Below, one piece after another: positions 1 to 10,263 of a stretch of 64,000 nt of DNA (position 1 is its first letter; each line of letters starts with the position of its first letter). The translations under genes and the position numbers were made by a program. A model generated the notes under the pieces. That model ran no database searches, was not told the DNA's origin, and saw only the letters and a program-made list of their open reading frames with translations. Source of the DNA: Novipirellula caenicola (GTDB lineage Bacteria > Planctomycetota > Planctomycetia > Pirellulales > Pirellulaceae); contig NZ_BAABRO010000004.1 in NCBI RefSeq assembly GCF_039545035.1, forward strand, positions 310,001 to 374,000, in the 5' to 3' direction.

Positions 1-41
1 GGCTCGCCGCACCAGCGACGTGATCTGCGTGCCAAGGTCGC

Positions 42-1514
42 CTACTTGAATCGGTTTAGCGTGTAGTACGCTTGGCTGTGCAGTAGCGGCAATGCGGATT
101 CGCTTCGCACTCCGTCGGCGTGCAGTTCATGCACGTGGCCGAGTTGCAATCCGTCCACCACGATCCGCACGCTACGGCCGTCGTCCGAAACGGTGGCCGA
201 TTGGATTGTCGGTGTCGTATGATCCACTTCGGGGCTGCCGTATTGTTCACGGTACTCGTACGTGTACGTGGTCATCTTGTAACTTTCCAAATCGCTAGCC
301 GAATCGGCATCGACGGGCTCGGTGAATGTCAATTCAAAACCGTCCGACGTCAGCCGCATATGCTGGATCTCAAACGGCGTTTTACCAGTCCAATCAAGTC
401 GCTCGACCGCAAACGGTTGTCGTCCTACCGAGCCCCAACCGCGATTGGTTCCGCCTACAAAGATGGATCCTCGTGGCGACATTTCGACGCCGACGTTCCC
501 CGAGGCAAACCCACGCCGGAACGGAAATGCGGCGCCCTGGTAAAGTCCATCGACCTTTTCTAAGTCCACTCGCATCAACGTGCTGTGCGATTGATCGGCC
601 ACAAACAATTGTCCCGCGAAAGGCCCGAACTTTCCTTCGCTGGTGTCACAAGCGACTCCGGAAGCGCTTTTGCCCATTTTGTCATAGGGAAACAGAATCG
701 CAGGCGGAACAAGTTCAGGGATTTTTTTCGCTTCCACGTGTAATCGGCTGCCGTCTTCGGGCATCGTCGGCGTTTTGCCCATCACGTCTTCGCACAATTC
801 AAACCATTTCCAACCGCCGGGATGCCCCATAAATCCGCCTGGACGCAACCATTTCAGCCCGCACGTGCCGTTCCACGGTCCCTGGTTATCGGTATAGAAG
901 ATGTCGCCCTCGAGATTGGCCCCGACGCCGCCCGGTGACCGAACACCGCTACAAAACGGAATGGTTTCTCCGTCGGGTGTGATTTTCATCGCCCATCCAC
1001 GATACGGCACCGTGCTGCTGAACGACCCGGTCAAACAGAGCGTGACGATCAAGTTTCCCTCGTCATCGAATTTAGAGCCAAAAGCGTATTCGTGGTAATC
1101 GCTCGAGATTCCCCAGCCATCGGCATAGGTCTCAAACACGTCCGCTTCGCCGTCGCCATCGGTGTCTTTCATCCGAGTGACTTCAGGACGCTGGACCGCG
1201 TACAGCCACCCGTCGCGGGACGCGAGGCTCAGCGGTTCATGCAACCCGCGTGCGTACAATTTGAACTGCGACTTGGAGACCTCTTTGGCAAACGGATCAC
1301 TGATGGCAAAAATGTCACCACGGCGTGAACACACCGCCATTCGTCCATCGTCGAGCAATTGAAAACCGCACGCTTCGATCGTTTCGTCCAGCGGCGTTTC
1401 AAAGGTCGTGATCGTGTAGTAATCCGATTCCTTCGGCAAATCCTCGGCATCCACCATTGGGGTGACGCACAACAGGAAAAGCGACGAAGCGGTAAGTCGT
1501 TGAAACAGATTCAT
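42..1514 (-). CDS. Secreted beta-propeller protein (sugar-dehydrogenase-like)
   Basis: A 490-residue exported protein. The chosen ATG gives a clean signal peptide ([22 protein letters not shown], then EDLPK). An upstream in-frame extension would add about 56 Arg-rich residues that look non-coding. The body has repeated propeller-type strands with short phrases such as [38 protein letters not shown] and [13 protein letters not shown], as in planctomycete PQQ/NHL-like sugar dehydrogenases. The last 100 residues resemble an Ig/fibronectin-like module ([20 protein letters not shown]). It lies 97 nt downstream of the multihaem DUF1080 gene on the same strand, so co-transcription and joint work in periplasmic carbohydrate oxidation are likely. 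The fold is recognised by pattern; the substrate is unknown. Confidence 0.8.
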   Translation of the reverse strand: MNLFQRLTASSLFLLCVTPMVDAEDLPKESDYYTITTFETPLDETIEACGFQLLDDGRMAVCSRRGDIFAISDPFAKEVSKSQFKLYARGLHEPLSLASRDGWLYAVQRPEVTRMKDTDGDGEADVFETYADGWGISSDYHEYAFGSKFDDEGNLIVTLCLTGSFSSTVPYRGWAMKITPDGETIPFCSGVRSPGGVGANLEGDIFYTDNQGPWNGTCGLKWLRPGGFMGHPGGWKWFELCEDVMGKTPTMPEDGSRLHVEAKKIPELVPPAILFPYDKMGKSASGVACDTSEGKFGPFAGQLFVADQSHSTLMRVDLEKVDGLYQGAAFPFRRGFASGNVGVEMSPRGSIFVGGTNRGWGSVGRQPFAVERLDWTGKTPFEIQHMRLTSDGFELTFTEPVDADSASDLESYKMTTYTYEYREQYGSPEVDHTTPTIQSATVSDDGRSVRIVVDGLQLGHVHELHADGVRSESALPLLHSQAYYTLNRFK

Positions 1515-1611
1515 CGGTGGTACTACGGAAACGAAAGAGGAAATTAAGTTTTGAGACGAGCGCCGCGTGAGGACGCTTGGGCAATGCAACCGACGCGATC
1601 GGCGTCTGCGC

Positions 1612-4600
1612 TTACCAATGAATGGTTCGCGTGAACGAGACCGATTCGCCGGGCGGGATGACGGCACGCAGCTCCGTCGCATCCGCGTTGCCCACTTGCT
1701 GTACCGACACGCCTTCGATCGTCATCCGCACGCCGTTGGCAAGCGTGATCGTTCCGCCGTCGCTGGATTTGACGGCCCCGGTTGCAAAACGCATCACCAT
1801 TGTCTCCGCCGAATCGGCAGTCTTGGTCACGGTAAATTGCCGCTCCAACGATCTGACACCCTCGACGTTCTTTGCCACTGGCTTGTCTTGGATCGAGTAA
1901 CCGTCGACCTCGTACCGGAACGTGGGTACGCCATTGGCATCCAGCGTGTAACCCTTGAATTTATAGCCAAGTTCACGTGCCGATTCACTCGGCCATGCGG
2001 CATCCATTGTCGGCAGGATTGCCAATGGCACCGCCTTGTCGATCCAAACCACCGCATCGCCCAACGGTTGTTGGCGTCCTTTGCCTCGAGCAACCCAGTG
2101 CAGCGATGCGTCGACGAAGCTGTTCTTCCACAGTTTCGCCAACGACATCTGCTCGGCGTCCCAGATCAGGTTCACCTCACCGGGATACGCCACGCCGATG
2201 CCCCGCGCACTGACGTCGGTAAAGAAGTTGCGATAGATCAACGGTTTGGCGCTGGCCGCCAACAAGATTGCTCCCTGCGTCAACCCTTCGGGCTCTTTGG
2301 CCTTGTCTCCTTGAAGCAAATATTTCCAAATCGCATCGATTTGCTTATCCGGATCGCCACCGTATAGATCCGCCAGTGGCGATTCGCCATCCACAAAACT
2401 TTTGGGCATCCGAGTGCCCGGCCGATACAGCGGCGGGTCGAGCAAATAGCGATGGAACCACTCGGGACGCAATCGCGTGGTCATCTTCAGCATATCAATT
2501 GCTCCGATGCCGCCTCCTTTGTTGCCGTTGTAGCTGTGACATTTGATGCACGCTAAACCGCGATTGCCGACACACTGCCGTCCTGCGGCGATTTGATTCT
2601 CGCTAGCCGGTTCTGTCGCAATCGGATGATCATCGCCTTTGCGATCAAGTCGATTGATCGATTCGTGCATCGCCTTTAAATGTTCATAGCGAAACGCGGG
2701 CATTCGAGTCCGCATGTAGGGACGTTCGTTCGCTCCATGCTGCAGAATCGTTTTCATGTAAGCATCGGTTAACTTGTCACCCACCCCATCCAGCGGCGGT
2801 GGTACTTGACCCTCAAGTCCCATTTCCGGAGTGGTGCCGGTGAAGGCAGCTTCGCGAATCGACTCAGGCCCGCCAACCGTGCCGCGTTTGTGGCACGCGT
2901 AGCAGTTCATCGCAGCCATCGTCACGTGGACACGAGTCGCATCGTCAACCGTCGGCACACCGGATTGTTTTCGCTGCTTGATCGCAGCGGTGATCGCAGC
3001 TCGTTGAGAATGATTCAATTCGAAATCAACCACTCCCTGCGAACCGGCCGGAACGTCGTTGGCCAGACAACCACGATTGACATCGAGTTGGTTCAGAGGT
3101 TTTGCGACCAGCGACGCGGAGGTGCCCGTGAACGCATGGCAATTTGCACAGCCCACCGAACGGAACAACTGCTGGCCGGCATCGGCAAGCGAAGGATCGG
3201 GAACGTATTGGCTGGGCAGAAAATCCAACGAGACAGGGTTTTCGGGATCGACAACCATGAATTCCACCGGCGTCCATCCGAATTCGGGGTCGTCGTATTC
3301 AAGGCGGAGCTCCGCTTCGCCTGCTTTTTGCAGATACTGTAGCGTCAACGAGTGCAAGCCTTTGCTTAACTTGATCGAACCGGTGGCGGTGGTTACCGGA
3401 TGAATCCCGTCGTTTTCGGCGATTTCGGTGCCATCGACAGACAAACGGCTGCCGTCATCGCTTTGGACACGAAATGTATATTCACCTGCCTTTTCAATCT
3501 TCAGCGTCGCATCGAAGATGACGGCATACCGGAGTTTCGGTTTGATGTCGTCGATTTTCACCCCGAACACGTCATCGGTTTTCTCGGGCTTGCGATTGCT
3601 AAAATCGGGCAGACGGTTCCAGTCACCGCGATAGATGCGACGTGTGAATTTGCCGACCCCCGATTGCACGACGGTGTCGCCTAACAAGTAGGCGGCGATG
3701 GCGGCCGCTTCCTTTTCGGTCCCGACCAAACCAGGCATCCGACTGCCCGGGCGGGTGACATGCGGCTGGCGGAGAAACTCGGCCAGCGAAGTCAGGGTGT
3801 ATTTCTTTTCAACGCCCGCCAACGGTACCGAGGTGCTGGCCATCGATTCCTTGCTGGACTTCGGATCGGCCGCGTGACAGGCGACACAACCGACCGTTTG
3901 ATACAGTCTCCGTCCGGTCTTGATCAAATCCTTCGGCGCGGAACGGTCTCGAAGTCCTCTCTCGCCCTTGGTCACCAAGAAACTGGTGATCGCCTGAGCT
4001 TGTTGCCGGCGTTCTTGGACACTGAGATCGCCCCAGGGATCCGGCATCGTCGTGCCTGGTTTGAATTGGTGCGGATCGGCGATCATGTCCACCATCGCAT
4101 CGACGCGTACACGTCCGGCAACCGCAGAAAGATCAGGGCCGCGTTTGGTCGACAAATCGGCAAAGCTGTCTGCGGCATGGCATGCATCACACGCTAACGC
4201 ATTGATCAGCAACTCGCCTGCGATCGCATCGGGCTCACTACTGCTGGCGTAAAAACGTTCGAAACCAGCCACGATCGGTCGGCGAGCTTCACGCTTGGTA
4301 TCCACCGGGACGATCCAAATATTACGGTAGCGAACAGGATTGCCATGGTTCTGCAAATGAATCGGTCCCGGTGCGGCCGATTCCTTCAGCGGAGCTCCCT
4401 TGGTCGCTTCGGGGATGACCACGTTGTTTTGCACGATCACGCCGTTTAGACGCACCGTCATCCTGGCATCAGACGTCTTATTGCCTTGGTCATCAAAACG
4501 CGCCGCGGTAAAGTCAACATCGTAGGTTTGCCACGACAGCGGCGGGAAACACATGTTGACCGAAGGGGGGCTGACCGTATAAATCCCGCCCGCTTCGTTG

Positions 4601-5208
4601 TCCTTTCCCTCGAGTCCGAATGAATCGAGCACCTGCGTCTCGTAGCGGCCTTGGTGATAGACGCCGCTATTGCCCCGTCCTTGTCCGGTCGCTGTGGGCA
4701 TGAACGGCGTTTTGAATTCGAGGTGCAATCGATAATCGCCAAACGTTTCGTTGGTCGTCGTGCCGACGCCAAGCAGGTTCGGCGCAACCAGTTTTCCATT
4801 TCGCCAATGTTGATCGATCGATTTCTTGGTGCCATCGAACAACACCGTCGCGCCGTGCGGCGGCTTGGCACCGAGCGTAGGACTTTTTCGTTGGACCTTT
4901 TCTAGCTCCATCGCTTCGACCAAGTCGGCCACCACATCGGCGTCGCCCTCGAGTCGGCGTGGTGCGGTCGTATCGCCGCCGGCACCGGGTAATCCCCCTT
5001 CGAAGAGAACCAAGTCAAACTCGCCATCTCCACGCGCGATGACCTGCAACCCTTGGGTGTCACTAACGTATTCGCCTTGGACCATGAAATCGGGATCGGA
5101 TTTTGCCGATTCGATATTGTCAAAGACCTGAGCAAAGACAGAGGGTGCGAACAGTGAAAAAACCGCTGCGGTCCATACCGCGCGTCGTAATCGAGACAAC
5201 AAGATCAC
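1612..5208 (-). CDS. Multihaem DUF1080 / PA14 / cytochrome c protein
   Basis: A large exported protein of 1198 residues. The GTG at 5208 puts a signal peptide at the N-terminus ([20 protein letters not shown], cut after SVFA). A GTG at 5310 would add 34 residues before it. Order of parts: an N-terminal segment; a DUF1080 (3-keto-disaccharide hydrolase, lectin-like) domain around residues 120-310 ([31 protein letters not shown]); two c-type haem sites (CDACH, CVACH); a PA14-like beta-sandwich ([17 protein letters not shown]); three more haem sites (CANCH, CYACH, CIKCH); and a C-terminal beta-rich region. Five CxxCH motifs suggest an electron-transfer chain tethered to carbohydrate binding or breakdown in the periplasm. 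The beta-propeller gene follows downstream. Confidence 0.85.
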   Translation of the reverse strand: MILLSRLRRAVWTAAVFSLFAPSVFAQVFDNIESAKSDPDFMVQGEYVSDTQGLQVIARGDGEFDLVLFEGGLPGAGGDTTAPRRLEGDADVVADLVEAMELEKVQRKSPTLGAKPPHGATVLFDGTKKSIDQHWRNGKLVAPNLLGVGTTTNETFGDYRLHLEFKTPFMPTATGQGRGNSGVYHQGRYETQVLDSFGLEGKDNEAGGIYTVSPPSVNMCFPPLSWQTYDVDFTAARFDDQGNKTSDARMTVRLNGVIVQNNVVIPEATKGAPLKESAAPGPIHLQNHGNPVRYRNIWIVPVDTKREARRPIVAGFERFYASSSEPDAIAGELLINALACDACHAADSFADLSTKRGPDLSAVAGRVRVDAMVDMIADPHQFKPGTTMPDPWGDLSVQERRQQAQAITSFLVTKGERGLRDRSAPKDLIKTGRRLYQTVGCVACHAADPKSSKESMASTSVPLAGVEKKYTLTSLAEFLRQPHVTRPGSRMPGLVGTEKEAAAIAAYLLGDTVVQSGVGKFTRRIYRGDWNRLPDFSNRKPEKTDDVFGVKIDDIKPKLRYAVIFDATLKIEKAGEYTFRVQSDDGSRLSVDGTEIAENDGIHPVTTATGSIKLSKGLHSLTLQYLQKAGEAELRLEYDDPEFGWTPVEFMVVDPENPVSLDFLPSQYVPDPSLADAGQQLFRSVGCANCHAFTGTSASLVAKPLNQLDVNRGCLANDVPAGSQGVVDFELNHSQRAAITAAIKQRKQSGVPTVDDATRVHVTMAAMNCYACHKRGTVGGPESIREAAFTGTTPEMGLEGQVPPPLDGVGDKLTDAYMKTILQHGANERPYMRTRMPAFRYEHLKAMHESINRLDRKGDDHPIATEPASENQIAAGRQCVGNRGLACIKCHSYNGNKGGGIGAIDMLKMTTRLRPEWFHRYLLDPPLYRPGTRMPKSFVDGESPLADLYGGDPDKQIDAIWKYLLQGDKAKEPEGLTQGAILLAASAKPLIYRNFFTDVSARGIGVAYPGEVNLIWDAEQMSLAKLWKNSFVDASLHWVARGKGRQQPLGDAVVWIDKAVPLAILPTMDAAWPSESARELGYKFKGYTLDANGVPTFRYEVDGYSIQDKPVAKNVEGVRSLERQFTVTKTADSAETMVMRFATGAVKSSDGGTITLANGVRMTIEGVSVQQVGNADATELRAVIPPGESVSFTRTIHW

Positions 5209-5571
5209 TGTTGAAAAACCACTGCTAGGAGTTAGGAACGAAGTTGTCAGGGCGTGGGGCGTGCCACTGTGCCGATCGCTGATGCCCGCAAGATTGCCGA
5301 GTGCGTGCACGAGCGAGTGCCTAGAATAATCGATGCGTGACCGGATTGAAACGGTTGGTTACCGATGTCCCCCAAGGTGCCCCACCTAGCGTCACCCCCT
5401 CGCGCACGTCACGTCCGCAGGGCCGTCTGGCGGTTCGATGACGGCTTTGCTCGGCCAATCCTGATCTGCGGCGGCACGCGCCGAGGGAACCTCAACGGCA
5501 GGGCGCAGGACCTCGTTTTCGCGGCGAAGCGTTTGATCTTGCCGTTGGATCTCGATCCAACGGCACTTCGA
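5209..5571. other. Intergenic region with one hairpin
   Basis: About 360 bases between the TPR gene stop and the DUF1080 gene start. It must hold the promoter of the downstream minus-strand pair. I recognise no conserved promoter and no credible reading frame; short open frames here are out-of-frame shadows of the TPR gene. The only clear structure is the hairpin at 5540-5565, listed separately. Confidence 0.5.
5540..5565 (-). terminator. Hairpin after the TPR gene
   Basis: TGCCGTTGGAT, loop CTCG, ATCCAACGGCA: an 11-bp perfect stem starting 6 bases past the TPR stop codon. No T tract follows on the minus strand, so it is a weak intrinsic terminator at best, and may be an mRNA 3' stabiliser. 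Confidence 0.5.
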
Positions 5572-6885
5572 TTAGGAAGCGGACGGAGTCGTCGCGGTCG
5601 CCACATCGTCGTTGGACGGGTCGTTGCCGGATGCCACCTCGTCCTCGTCGAGATTCGCGGTGAACGGCTTTTTGTCCTGATAACGCTGCAAGATTTTCTT
5701 GGCGAACTCTTGATACGATTCAGGAGCGTTTTCGACAACTTTCTCCTGCCATCCGATCGCTTCTTCGAATTTGCCGTCCGCCGCGAACGCAGCCGCTAGC
5801 GCCGACAGGTCGCCAAGGTTGTTGTAGTCGCTGATTTCACAGGCCGCCTTGGCCGACTCGATCGCCTTAGCCGCGTCGCGAAGCGAGGTATCCTCGGCCG
5901 TCGCCAGCAACCAAGCTCGGTTTTGAAGCGCCAAACCATACTGAGGCGCCAATTCAATCGCTTTGTCATAGTCGGCTAGCGCGTCCGCGGCGTTGCCGAG
6001 TTGATATTGGTTGTAGCCGCGGTTATTGAACGCGACCGCGGATTCGGGGTTCAATTCGATAACCTTGGCGAAATCCTTCACCGCCGCCTCGTGGTTTCCC
6101 TGTTGAAAGTAGATATATCCTCGCCCCGAGATCGCATCGACATCTTTTTCGTTCCCGGCCAGGATCCCATTGAAGTCCTCGATCGCTCGATCGAGTTTGC
6201 CGGCCGCTTTCAGTGCGATCGCACGTTGACGCAGTAGCGAAGCGTTAGCCGGTTTGATCTTTAACGCGGCGGTGTAGTCTTCGATTGCCTTTTCGACCTT
6301 GCCTTGTGCCATGTGAACCGCCGCGCGGTTGACAAACGGCGCGATCGATTCCGGATCAAGCTCGATCGCCATGTTGTAATCCGCAATTGCCTTGTCAAAG
6401 TTACCGATCGCCGCGTGGAACAGTCCGCGGCTCGAAAAGGCGTGCGGTTCTTTGTAGCCAAGCTCGATCGCCTGATCAAAGTCCTCGACGGCTTTCTCGG
6501 TCTTCCCGAGCGCCCACCAGGCTGATGCGCGGAGCGTCAGAAAACGCCCTTCGTCGGGATGCTGCTCGATCAAATCGGTGTAAATGTCGGTCGATTCGGC
6601 AAGTCGGACGGCGTTGACCTTGTCGACGGCACCGCGAGATCCATCGTGAGTCAGGATCACGTAATCCTCGTCACGTTCTTCGATCACGGTTAGCAAGTCC
6701 CCTTTTTCGATCACATCGGTGACTTTCTCGCCATCGGTCAATTTCATCTCGACTCGGGCGACCACCGGTTCTTGCGGCGGTGCTGCGGAGGTCGGCAACG
6801 CATTTGCCAAGATTCCGGCAGCGATCAAACCACCGAATGCGAAATAGTGCCCGAGGCGACGGAGACGGATCGTTTTGAGTGTCAT
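5572..6885 (-). CDS. Exported TPR-repeat protein with N-terminal SH3-like domain
   Basis: 437 residues from the ATG at 6885, which directly precedes a signal peptide (MTLKTIRLRRLGHYFAFGGL..ALPTSA). ATGs at 6909 and 6942 are alternatives. Residues about 45-95 look like a small SH3-like barrel (VTDVIEKGDLLTVIEERDEDY). After that come about eight tetratricopeptide repeats with typical cores (YKEPHAFSSRGLFHAAIGNF, AVAFNNRGYNQYQLGNAADA), giving a scaffold for protein-protein contacts outside the cytoplasm. The C-terminus is short, acidic and low-complexity. The partner is not known. It is the first gene of a minus-strand run and is divergent from the YTV gene. Confidence 0.85.
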   Translation of the reverse strand: MTLKTIRLRRLGHYFAFGGLIAAGILANALPTSAAPPQEPVVARVEMKLTDGEKVTDVIEKGDLLTVIEERDEDYVILTHDGSRGAVDKVNAVRLAESTDIYTDLIEQHPDEGRFLTLRASAWWALGKTEKAVEDFDQAIELGYKEPHAFSSRGLFHAAIGNFDKAIADYNMAIELDPESIAPFVNRAAVHMAQGKVEKAIEDYTAALKIKPANASLLRQRAIALKAAGKLDRAIEDFNGILAGNEKDVDAISGRGYIYFQQGNHEAAVKDFAKVIELNPESAVAFNNRGYNQYQLGNAADALADYDKAIELAPQYGLALQNRAWLLATAEDTSLRDAAKAIESAKAACEISDYNNLGDLSALAAAFAADGKFEEAIGWQEKVVENAPESYQEFAKKILQRYQDKKPFTANLDEDEVASGNDPSNDDVATATTPSAS

Positions 6886-7288
6886 TTTGTACGTCTTCAC
6901 GAACGGCATTCCTGCAGAAAAAAGAGAGGGGAAATAGAGCATGGGTCACGGGATCACGACGATTCACCAAGACTCGTCCGCTTGAAACTAGTTCAACATC
7001 CGACGTTTGCGGTTGTTTGGTTGCTTGATTGCGACGCTTTGTCTGGAAAACCGCCAGAAACATCTGATGTAACGTTCCTAGCGATTATGCCGGTGATTTC
7101 GTGCATGAAAGTGCAACGCAACGGCGCTGCAAAAACGATTCTGGACTTTTTTCCAGGTCAAGGATTGCAACTCGATGATCCCCATTTAGTCTCGTCTATG
7201 TCGCTCGGGGGACCGGCAACCAGCCAAGCCACCGGTCATGGTTTGGCCTTTCGTACATTTACCTATACGTTTTTGGAGCGTGACAACT
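6886..7288. other. Divergent intergenic region (TPR gene / YTV gene)
   Basis: About 400 bases holding the start regions of two divergent genes. I see no clear -35/-10 pair and no reading frame with coding character. A small hairpin, CTGGA-CTTTTTT-TCCAG, lies near 7140-7156. The only firm signal is the Shine-Dalgarno GGAG at 7275-7278, ten bases before the YTV GTG start. Confidence 0.4.
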
Positions 7289-8974
7289 GTGAAGTGGTTT
7301 GCAAATTTCTCGGCCATCTGTTTGGCGTTGGTAGTATCCAACGTCGCTCAAGCTGGCGGCTGCCTCTCGTGTGGCGGATGCAGTGATCCTTGTGCTAGCG
7401 GTGCCGTTTCGACGGGCGCTGGCTGTGGCGGTGCCGCCGATTGCGGCGCTGCAATGAGTTCAGGTGCCGGATGTGCTACCGAACTTGGTTGTTCAACCGG
7501 TCCTGCTACGTCCCTCGGTAGCGAATCGTTGTGCCAACCGGTGAAAAACTATCGTGTTGTTTTGGAACCAAAGTATGTCACCGAAACACGCATCGTTTGT
7601 GTTACCGAAAATCGTGAAGAAGTGCGTCATCGCACCAAAACCGTCTACAAAACGGTTCCTGTGACCGAAGAGCGTTATCGCACCAAGGTCGTTAACAAAC
7701 CGGTCACCGAAATCAAAACCGTCGAGTACAGCGTGCTGGTCCCTGAGAAATCAGAAAAGACCGTCGAAGTCACCGAAACGGTACCGGTTTGGGTTGAAGT
7801 CCCCGAAGAGTACACCGTGCGGGTTCCTCAACTCGTCGAAGTCCCTGAGGAATACACCGTCAAGGTTCCTCAGCTGCAAGACGAAACCTTCACCTACACC
7901 GTTAGCGTTCCTCAAGTGGTCACCGAGCAACGGATGCACACCGTTGTCAACGCGGTTCCCGTGTCGAAAACTCGCACCGTCGAATTCTGCGTGCCAACGA
8001 CCACAATGAAAACGGTCACCAAAGACTACGGTCATTGGGAAGAACAAGTGGTTGCTGCTACCTCCGCTCCTGCGGGCTACAGCAACGGAAACGGCTGTGG
8101 CAACGGCATGATGGGCGGCTGTGGTTCATCGGCCGGTCACCGCCATGGTTGCGGTCTGCTTCGCGGTCACTGCAAACGATCCTGCGGCGGTTGTGCTTCG
8201 AGCTGCGGCTCGAGCTGCGGCAGCTGTGGTGGTTGCGGCAACGGCGCTTCGATTGCCGGTGTTAGCCAATCCGCAGTCGGCGCGTGCGGCACCACCACCA
8301 AACGTGTTTGGGTTCCAAACGTCGTGACCGAGCAAGTGGCTGTCTCTGGTACCACCACTCGTTCGCAAGATTTGAGCTACACCGTTTACGAACAACAATG
8401 CGAACAAGTTCCTTACGAATGCACCAAAGTGGTCTACCGTCCCGAAACACGCACCGGCACCAAAAAGTCGGTCGTCTACGTCGACGAAACCCGCACTCGT
8501 ATGCGTAAAGTCGTCAAGTACACGAACGAAGTTCGCACTCGTATGCGTAAGCAGCTCGAGTACACCACGGTCACCAAGACCGAAACGATCCCTCACGTTT
8601 CTTATCGCACTGAAAAGCGCACCAAGGACGTCAGCTACACCTACAACGTTCCTGAGCACGTGGTCGAACCTTACACCGTGACTCGTAACGACTGCGTTGC
8701 TGAAGAGCAAGTCGAAGAGTACACCGTGTGCGTTCCTGTGATTGTCAACAAAGAACAAAAGGTTCAAGTTTGCAAGATGGTTCCTCGCTTGGTCGAAGAA
8801 ACCATCAACCTGTGCTGTGACGACGATGCAGGATCGGCTGCTGCAGCGGGCAGCGGCTGTGGATGCTCGGCACCCGCAGCAGCCTCGGGCTGCGAATCAT
8901 GCGGTTCGGCTCCTGCCGCCCCAGCATGCAGCTCGTGTGGCTCGGATGCACCTTCGTGTGCTTGCGGTAGCTAG
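7289..8974 (+). CDS. YTV-repeat, Cys-rich planctomycete cell-surface protein
   Basis: 561 residues. The GTG at 7289 is chosen over the ATG at 7238 because GGAG lies 10 bases upstream and the signal peptide then starts properly (MKWFANFSAICLALVVSNVA). Six YTV tripeptides sit in a Val/Thr/Glu-rich repeat pattern (EEYTVRVPQ, EEYTVKVPQ, FTYTVSVPQ, LSYTVYEQQ, EPYTVTRND, EEYTVCVPV), the hallmark of the planctomycete YTV domain. Three Cys/Gly-rich blocks (after the signal, mid-protein near CGSSCGSCGGCGNG, and at the extreme C-terminus) suggest heavy disulfide crosslinking. Proteins of this type are known from the proteinaceous, cystine-rich planctomycete cell wall; a structural wall role here is inferred. 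Confidence 0.88.
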   Translation: MKWFANFSAICLALVVSNVAQAGGCLSCGGCSDPCASGAVSTGAGCGGAADCGAAMSSGAGCATELGCSTGPATSLGSESLCQPVKNYRVVLEPKYVTETRIVCVTENREEVRHRTKTVYKTVPVTEERYRTKVVNKPVTEIKTVEYSVLVPEKSEKTVEVTETVPVWVEVPEEYTVRVPQLVEVPEEYTVKVPQLQDETFTYTVSVPQVVTEQRMHTVVNAVPVSKTRTVEFCVPTTTMKTVTKDYGHWEEQVVAATSAPAGYSNGNGCGNGMMGGCGSSAGHRHGCGLLRGHCKRSCGGCASSCGSSCGSCGGCGNGASIAGVSQSAVGACGTTTKRVWVPNVVTEQVAVSGTTTRSQDLSYTVYEQQCEQVPYECTKVVYRPETRTGTKKSVVYVDETRTRMRKVVKYTNEVRTRMRKQLEYTTVTKTETIPHVSYRTEKRTKDVSYTYNVPEHVVEPYTVTRNDCVAEEQVEEYTVCVPVIVNKEQKVQVCKMVPRLVEETINLCCDDDAGSAAAAGSGCGCSAPAAASGCESCGSAPAAPACSSCGSDAPSCACGS

Positions 8975-8992
8975 TCTGCCAAACAATTTGCA

Positions 8993-9017
8993 GGCGAATG
9001 GGCACGTTTCATTCGCC
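8993..9017 (+). other. 3' hairpin after the YTV gene
   Basis: GGCGAATG, 9-base loop, CATTCGCC: a perfect 8-bp stem 18 bases after the YTV stop and 13 bases before a stronger terminator. Without a T tract it is more likely an mRNA 3' end stabiliser than a terminator. Confidence 0.55.
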
Positions 9018-9030
9018 AAAGCTTAACCGA

Positions 9031-9070
9031 AACCGCCCGTCCGCAAATCATTTGCGACGGGCGGTTTTTT
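9031..9070 (+). terminator. Intrinsic terminator of the YTV gene
   Basis: Left arm AACCGCCCGTCCGCAAA and right arm TTTGCGACGGGCGGTT pair over about 16 bp with a single bulged base and a 3-base loop, followed by a T6 tract. This is a textbook rho-independent terminator for a probably highly expressed gene. Confidence 0.9.
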
Positions 9071-9370
9071 CGTGCATTTGCGGAAGATTTCACAATCGAA
9101 TCCGCTGGGTGGTGATGGCTCGAACGCCTCGTTGCTTCCGGATCACGATCGTGGCAACGGGAAGGACGCAAATTCTGGTTTTTACCGGTTGTTCCGGTTT
9201 CGCACGCGACAAATCGAGGGGTTGGAGAAAGATGGGCAAATCAAATTAGACATCGCTTGGGTTGAAACTACCTTCATCTATAGCAGGCGGGGGGGACAGT
9301 CGCCCACACGACCTTCCATCTTTCCCAAATACAACGTTTCACCTACTTCCATTTCGGAGTTTCCCAGAAG

Positions 9371-10024
9371 ATGTCATTTCCTATTTCGCTCAAGAATCTC
9401 GTTGCTTGTTTCGCAGTTGCGGCGATCTCGTCGTCGACGCTCGGTCTGAACGCGTTTGCTGATGACGAAGCCAAGGCCGTTCCAGCCAAAAAGGCTGACG
9501 TGGTTGCCAAAGCCACCCCGGTTGCCAAGGCCGTGGTTTCCAGCAGCAAAGTACGTCCGCTGAGCGTCAGCGTTGACTTGATTAGCAAGACTGTCATCAA
9601 GGGCACGCTGACGGACACCACGCAATTGGACATGCAAACCTCGTTCGGCGTTGCCAACATCCCTCTTTCGGAAGTTGCCGGAATCAAGTTTGCTTCGGCC
9701 GAAGATGCATCGACCACCGTTGTCATGCTCAATGGTGACTCGATCACCGGTGCAACCGACGTCAAACTGGTCACCGTCGAAACCGAATGGGGCATTGCCA
9801 CCATCAACGGCAGCAGCATCGGCTCGATCCTGTTCGTTCCTGGCGTCGATTGGAATCCCCAATCGGGTCTGAACGGCAAACGATGGAACTTGGCTAGCGA
9901 ACCCAAGGAACCTGTTGCCGCCCAAGCCCCTGCCAAACCACAAGCTCCTGCCGCAACCCAAAACCGTCAAATGGTTTACCCTAACGGTTCGACCGTTCCA
10001 AGCCAGTACTATCGAGGTCGATAG
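9371..10024 (+). CDS. Small exported planctomycete protein of unknown function
   Basis: 217 residues with a signal peptide (MSFPISLKNLVACFAVAAIS..LNAFA, then DDEAK), an Ala/Lys-rich linker, and one compact beta-rich domain at about residues 60-165. That domain contains two similar strand groups (VIKGTLTDTTQLDMQTSFG and GDSITGATDVKLVTVETEWG), each followed by a hydrophobic strand (ANIPLSEVAGIKF; ATINGSSIGSILF), which points to an internal duplication. A Pro/Ala-rich tail follows. The first part is like small exported planctomycete proteins in which a KGT(L/I) strand recurs. I do not recognise a named family. It stands alone between two terminators. Confidence 0.75.
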   Translation: MSFPISLKNLVACFAVAAISSSTLGLNAFADDEAKAVPAKKADVVAKATPVAKAVVSSSKVRPLSVSVDLISKTVIKGTLTDTTQLDMQTSFGVANIPLSEVAGIKFASAEDASTTVVMLNGDSITGATDVKLVTVETEWGIATINGSSIGSILFVPGVDWNPQSGLNGKRWNLASEPKEPVAAQAPAKPQAPAATQNRQMVYPNGSTVPSQYYRGR

Positions 10025-10056
10025 TCGGCACCCAATCACAAGCTGAAGACGAATTC

Positions 10057-10098
10057 AGGCTGGCGTTTCCTATCGATGGAAACGCCAGCCTTTTTTTT
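10057..10098 (+). terminator. Strong intrinsic terminator
   Basis: AGGCTGGCGTTTCC, loop TATCGAT, GGAAACGCCAGCCT, then T8: a perfect 14-bp stem 33 bases after the stop codon of the small exported protein. Confidence 0.95.
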
Positions 10099-10263
10099 GG
10101 ACAAGCAACGAGCCGAGTCGGCTCCCTTAAATCCGACGCCTCCCCCCCTCTCAGCGTGGTTAAGCCAACGGTTGTCCGCGAGTGAATGCGTGCGGCACCA
10201 ATGGGACTTGGTACAATGACGACCAATATCCCGCCTTGCTGCCCCACCTTCGGATCCATCTCG

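Larger units (their letters stand above)
8975..9370. other. Intergenic region with two hairpins
   Basis: About 400 bases between the YTV gene and the next plus-strand gene. It holds the hairpins at 8993-9017 and 9031-9070. The rest (9071-9370) must carry the promoter of the small exported protein; no convincing promoter or gene was seen. A short run of G (near 9290) precedes the start region. Confidence 0.5.

Noticed and set aside
7238-7288. Longer YTV protein from the ATG at 7238
   Set aside because: The GTG at 7289 has a good Shine-Dalgarno and signal peptide start; the extension would put the signal peptide inside the protein.
8126-8767. 213-codon antisense frame inside the YTV gene
   Set aside because: It is a shadow of the repetitive YTV coding sequence (Val/Asp/Phe-rich complement of GTC/GAA codons).
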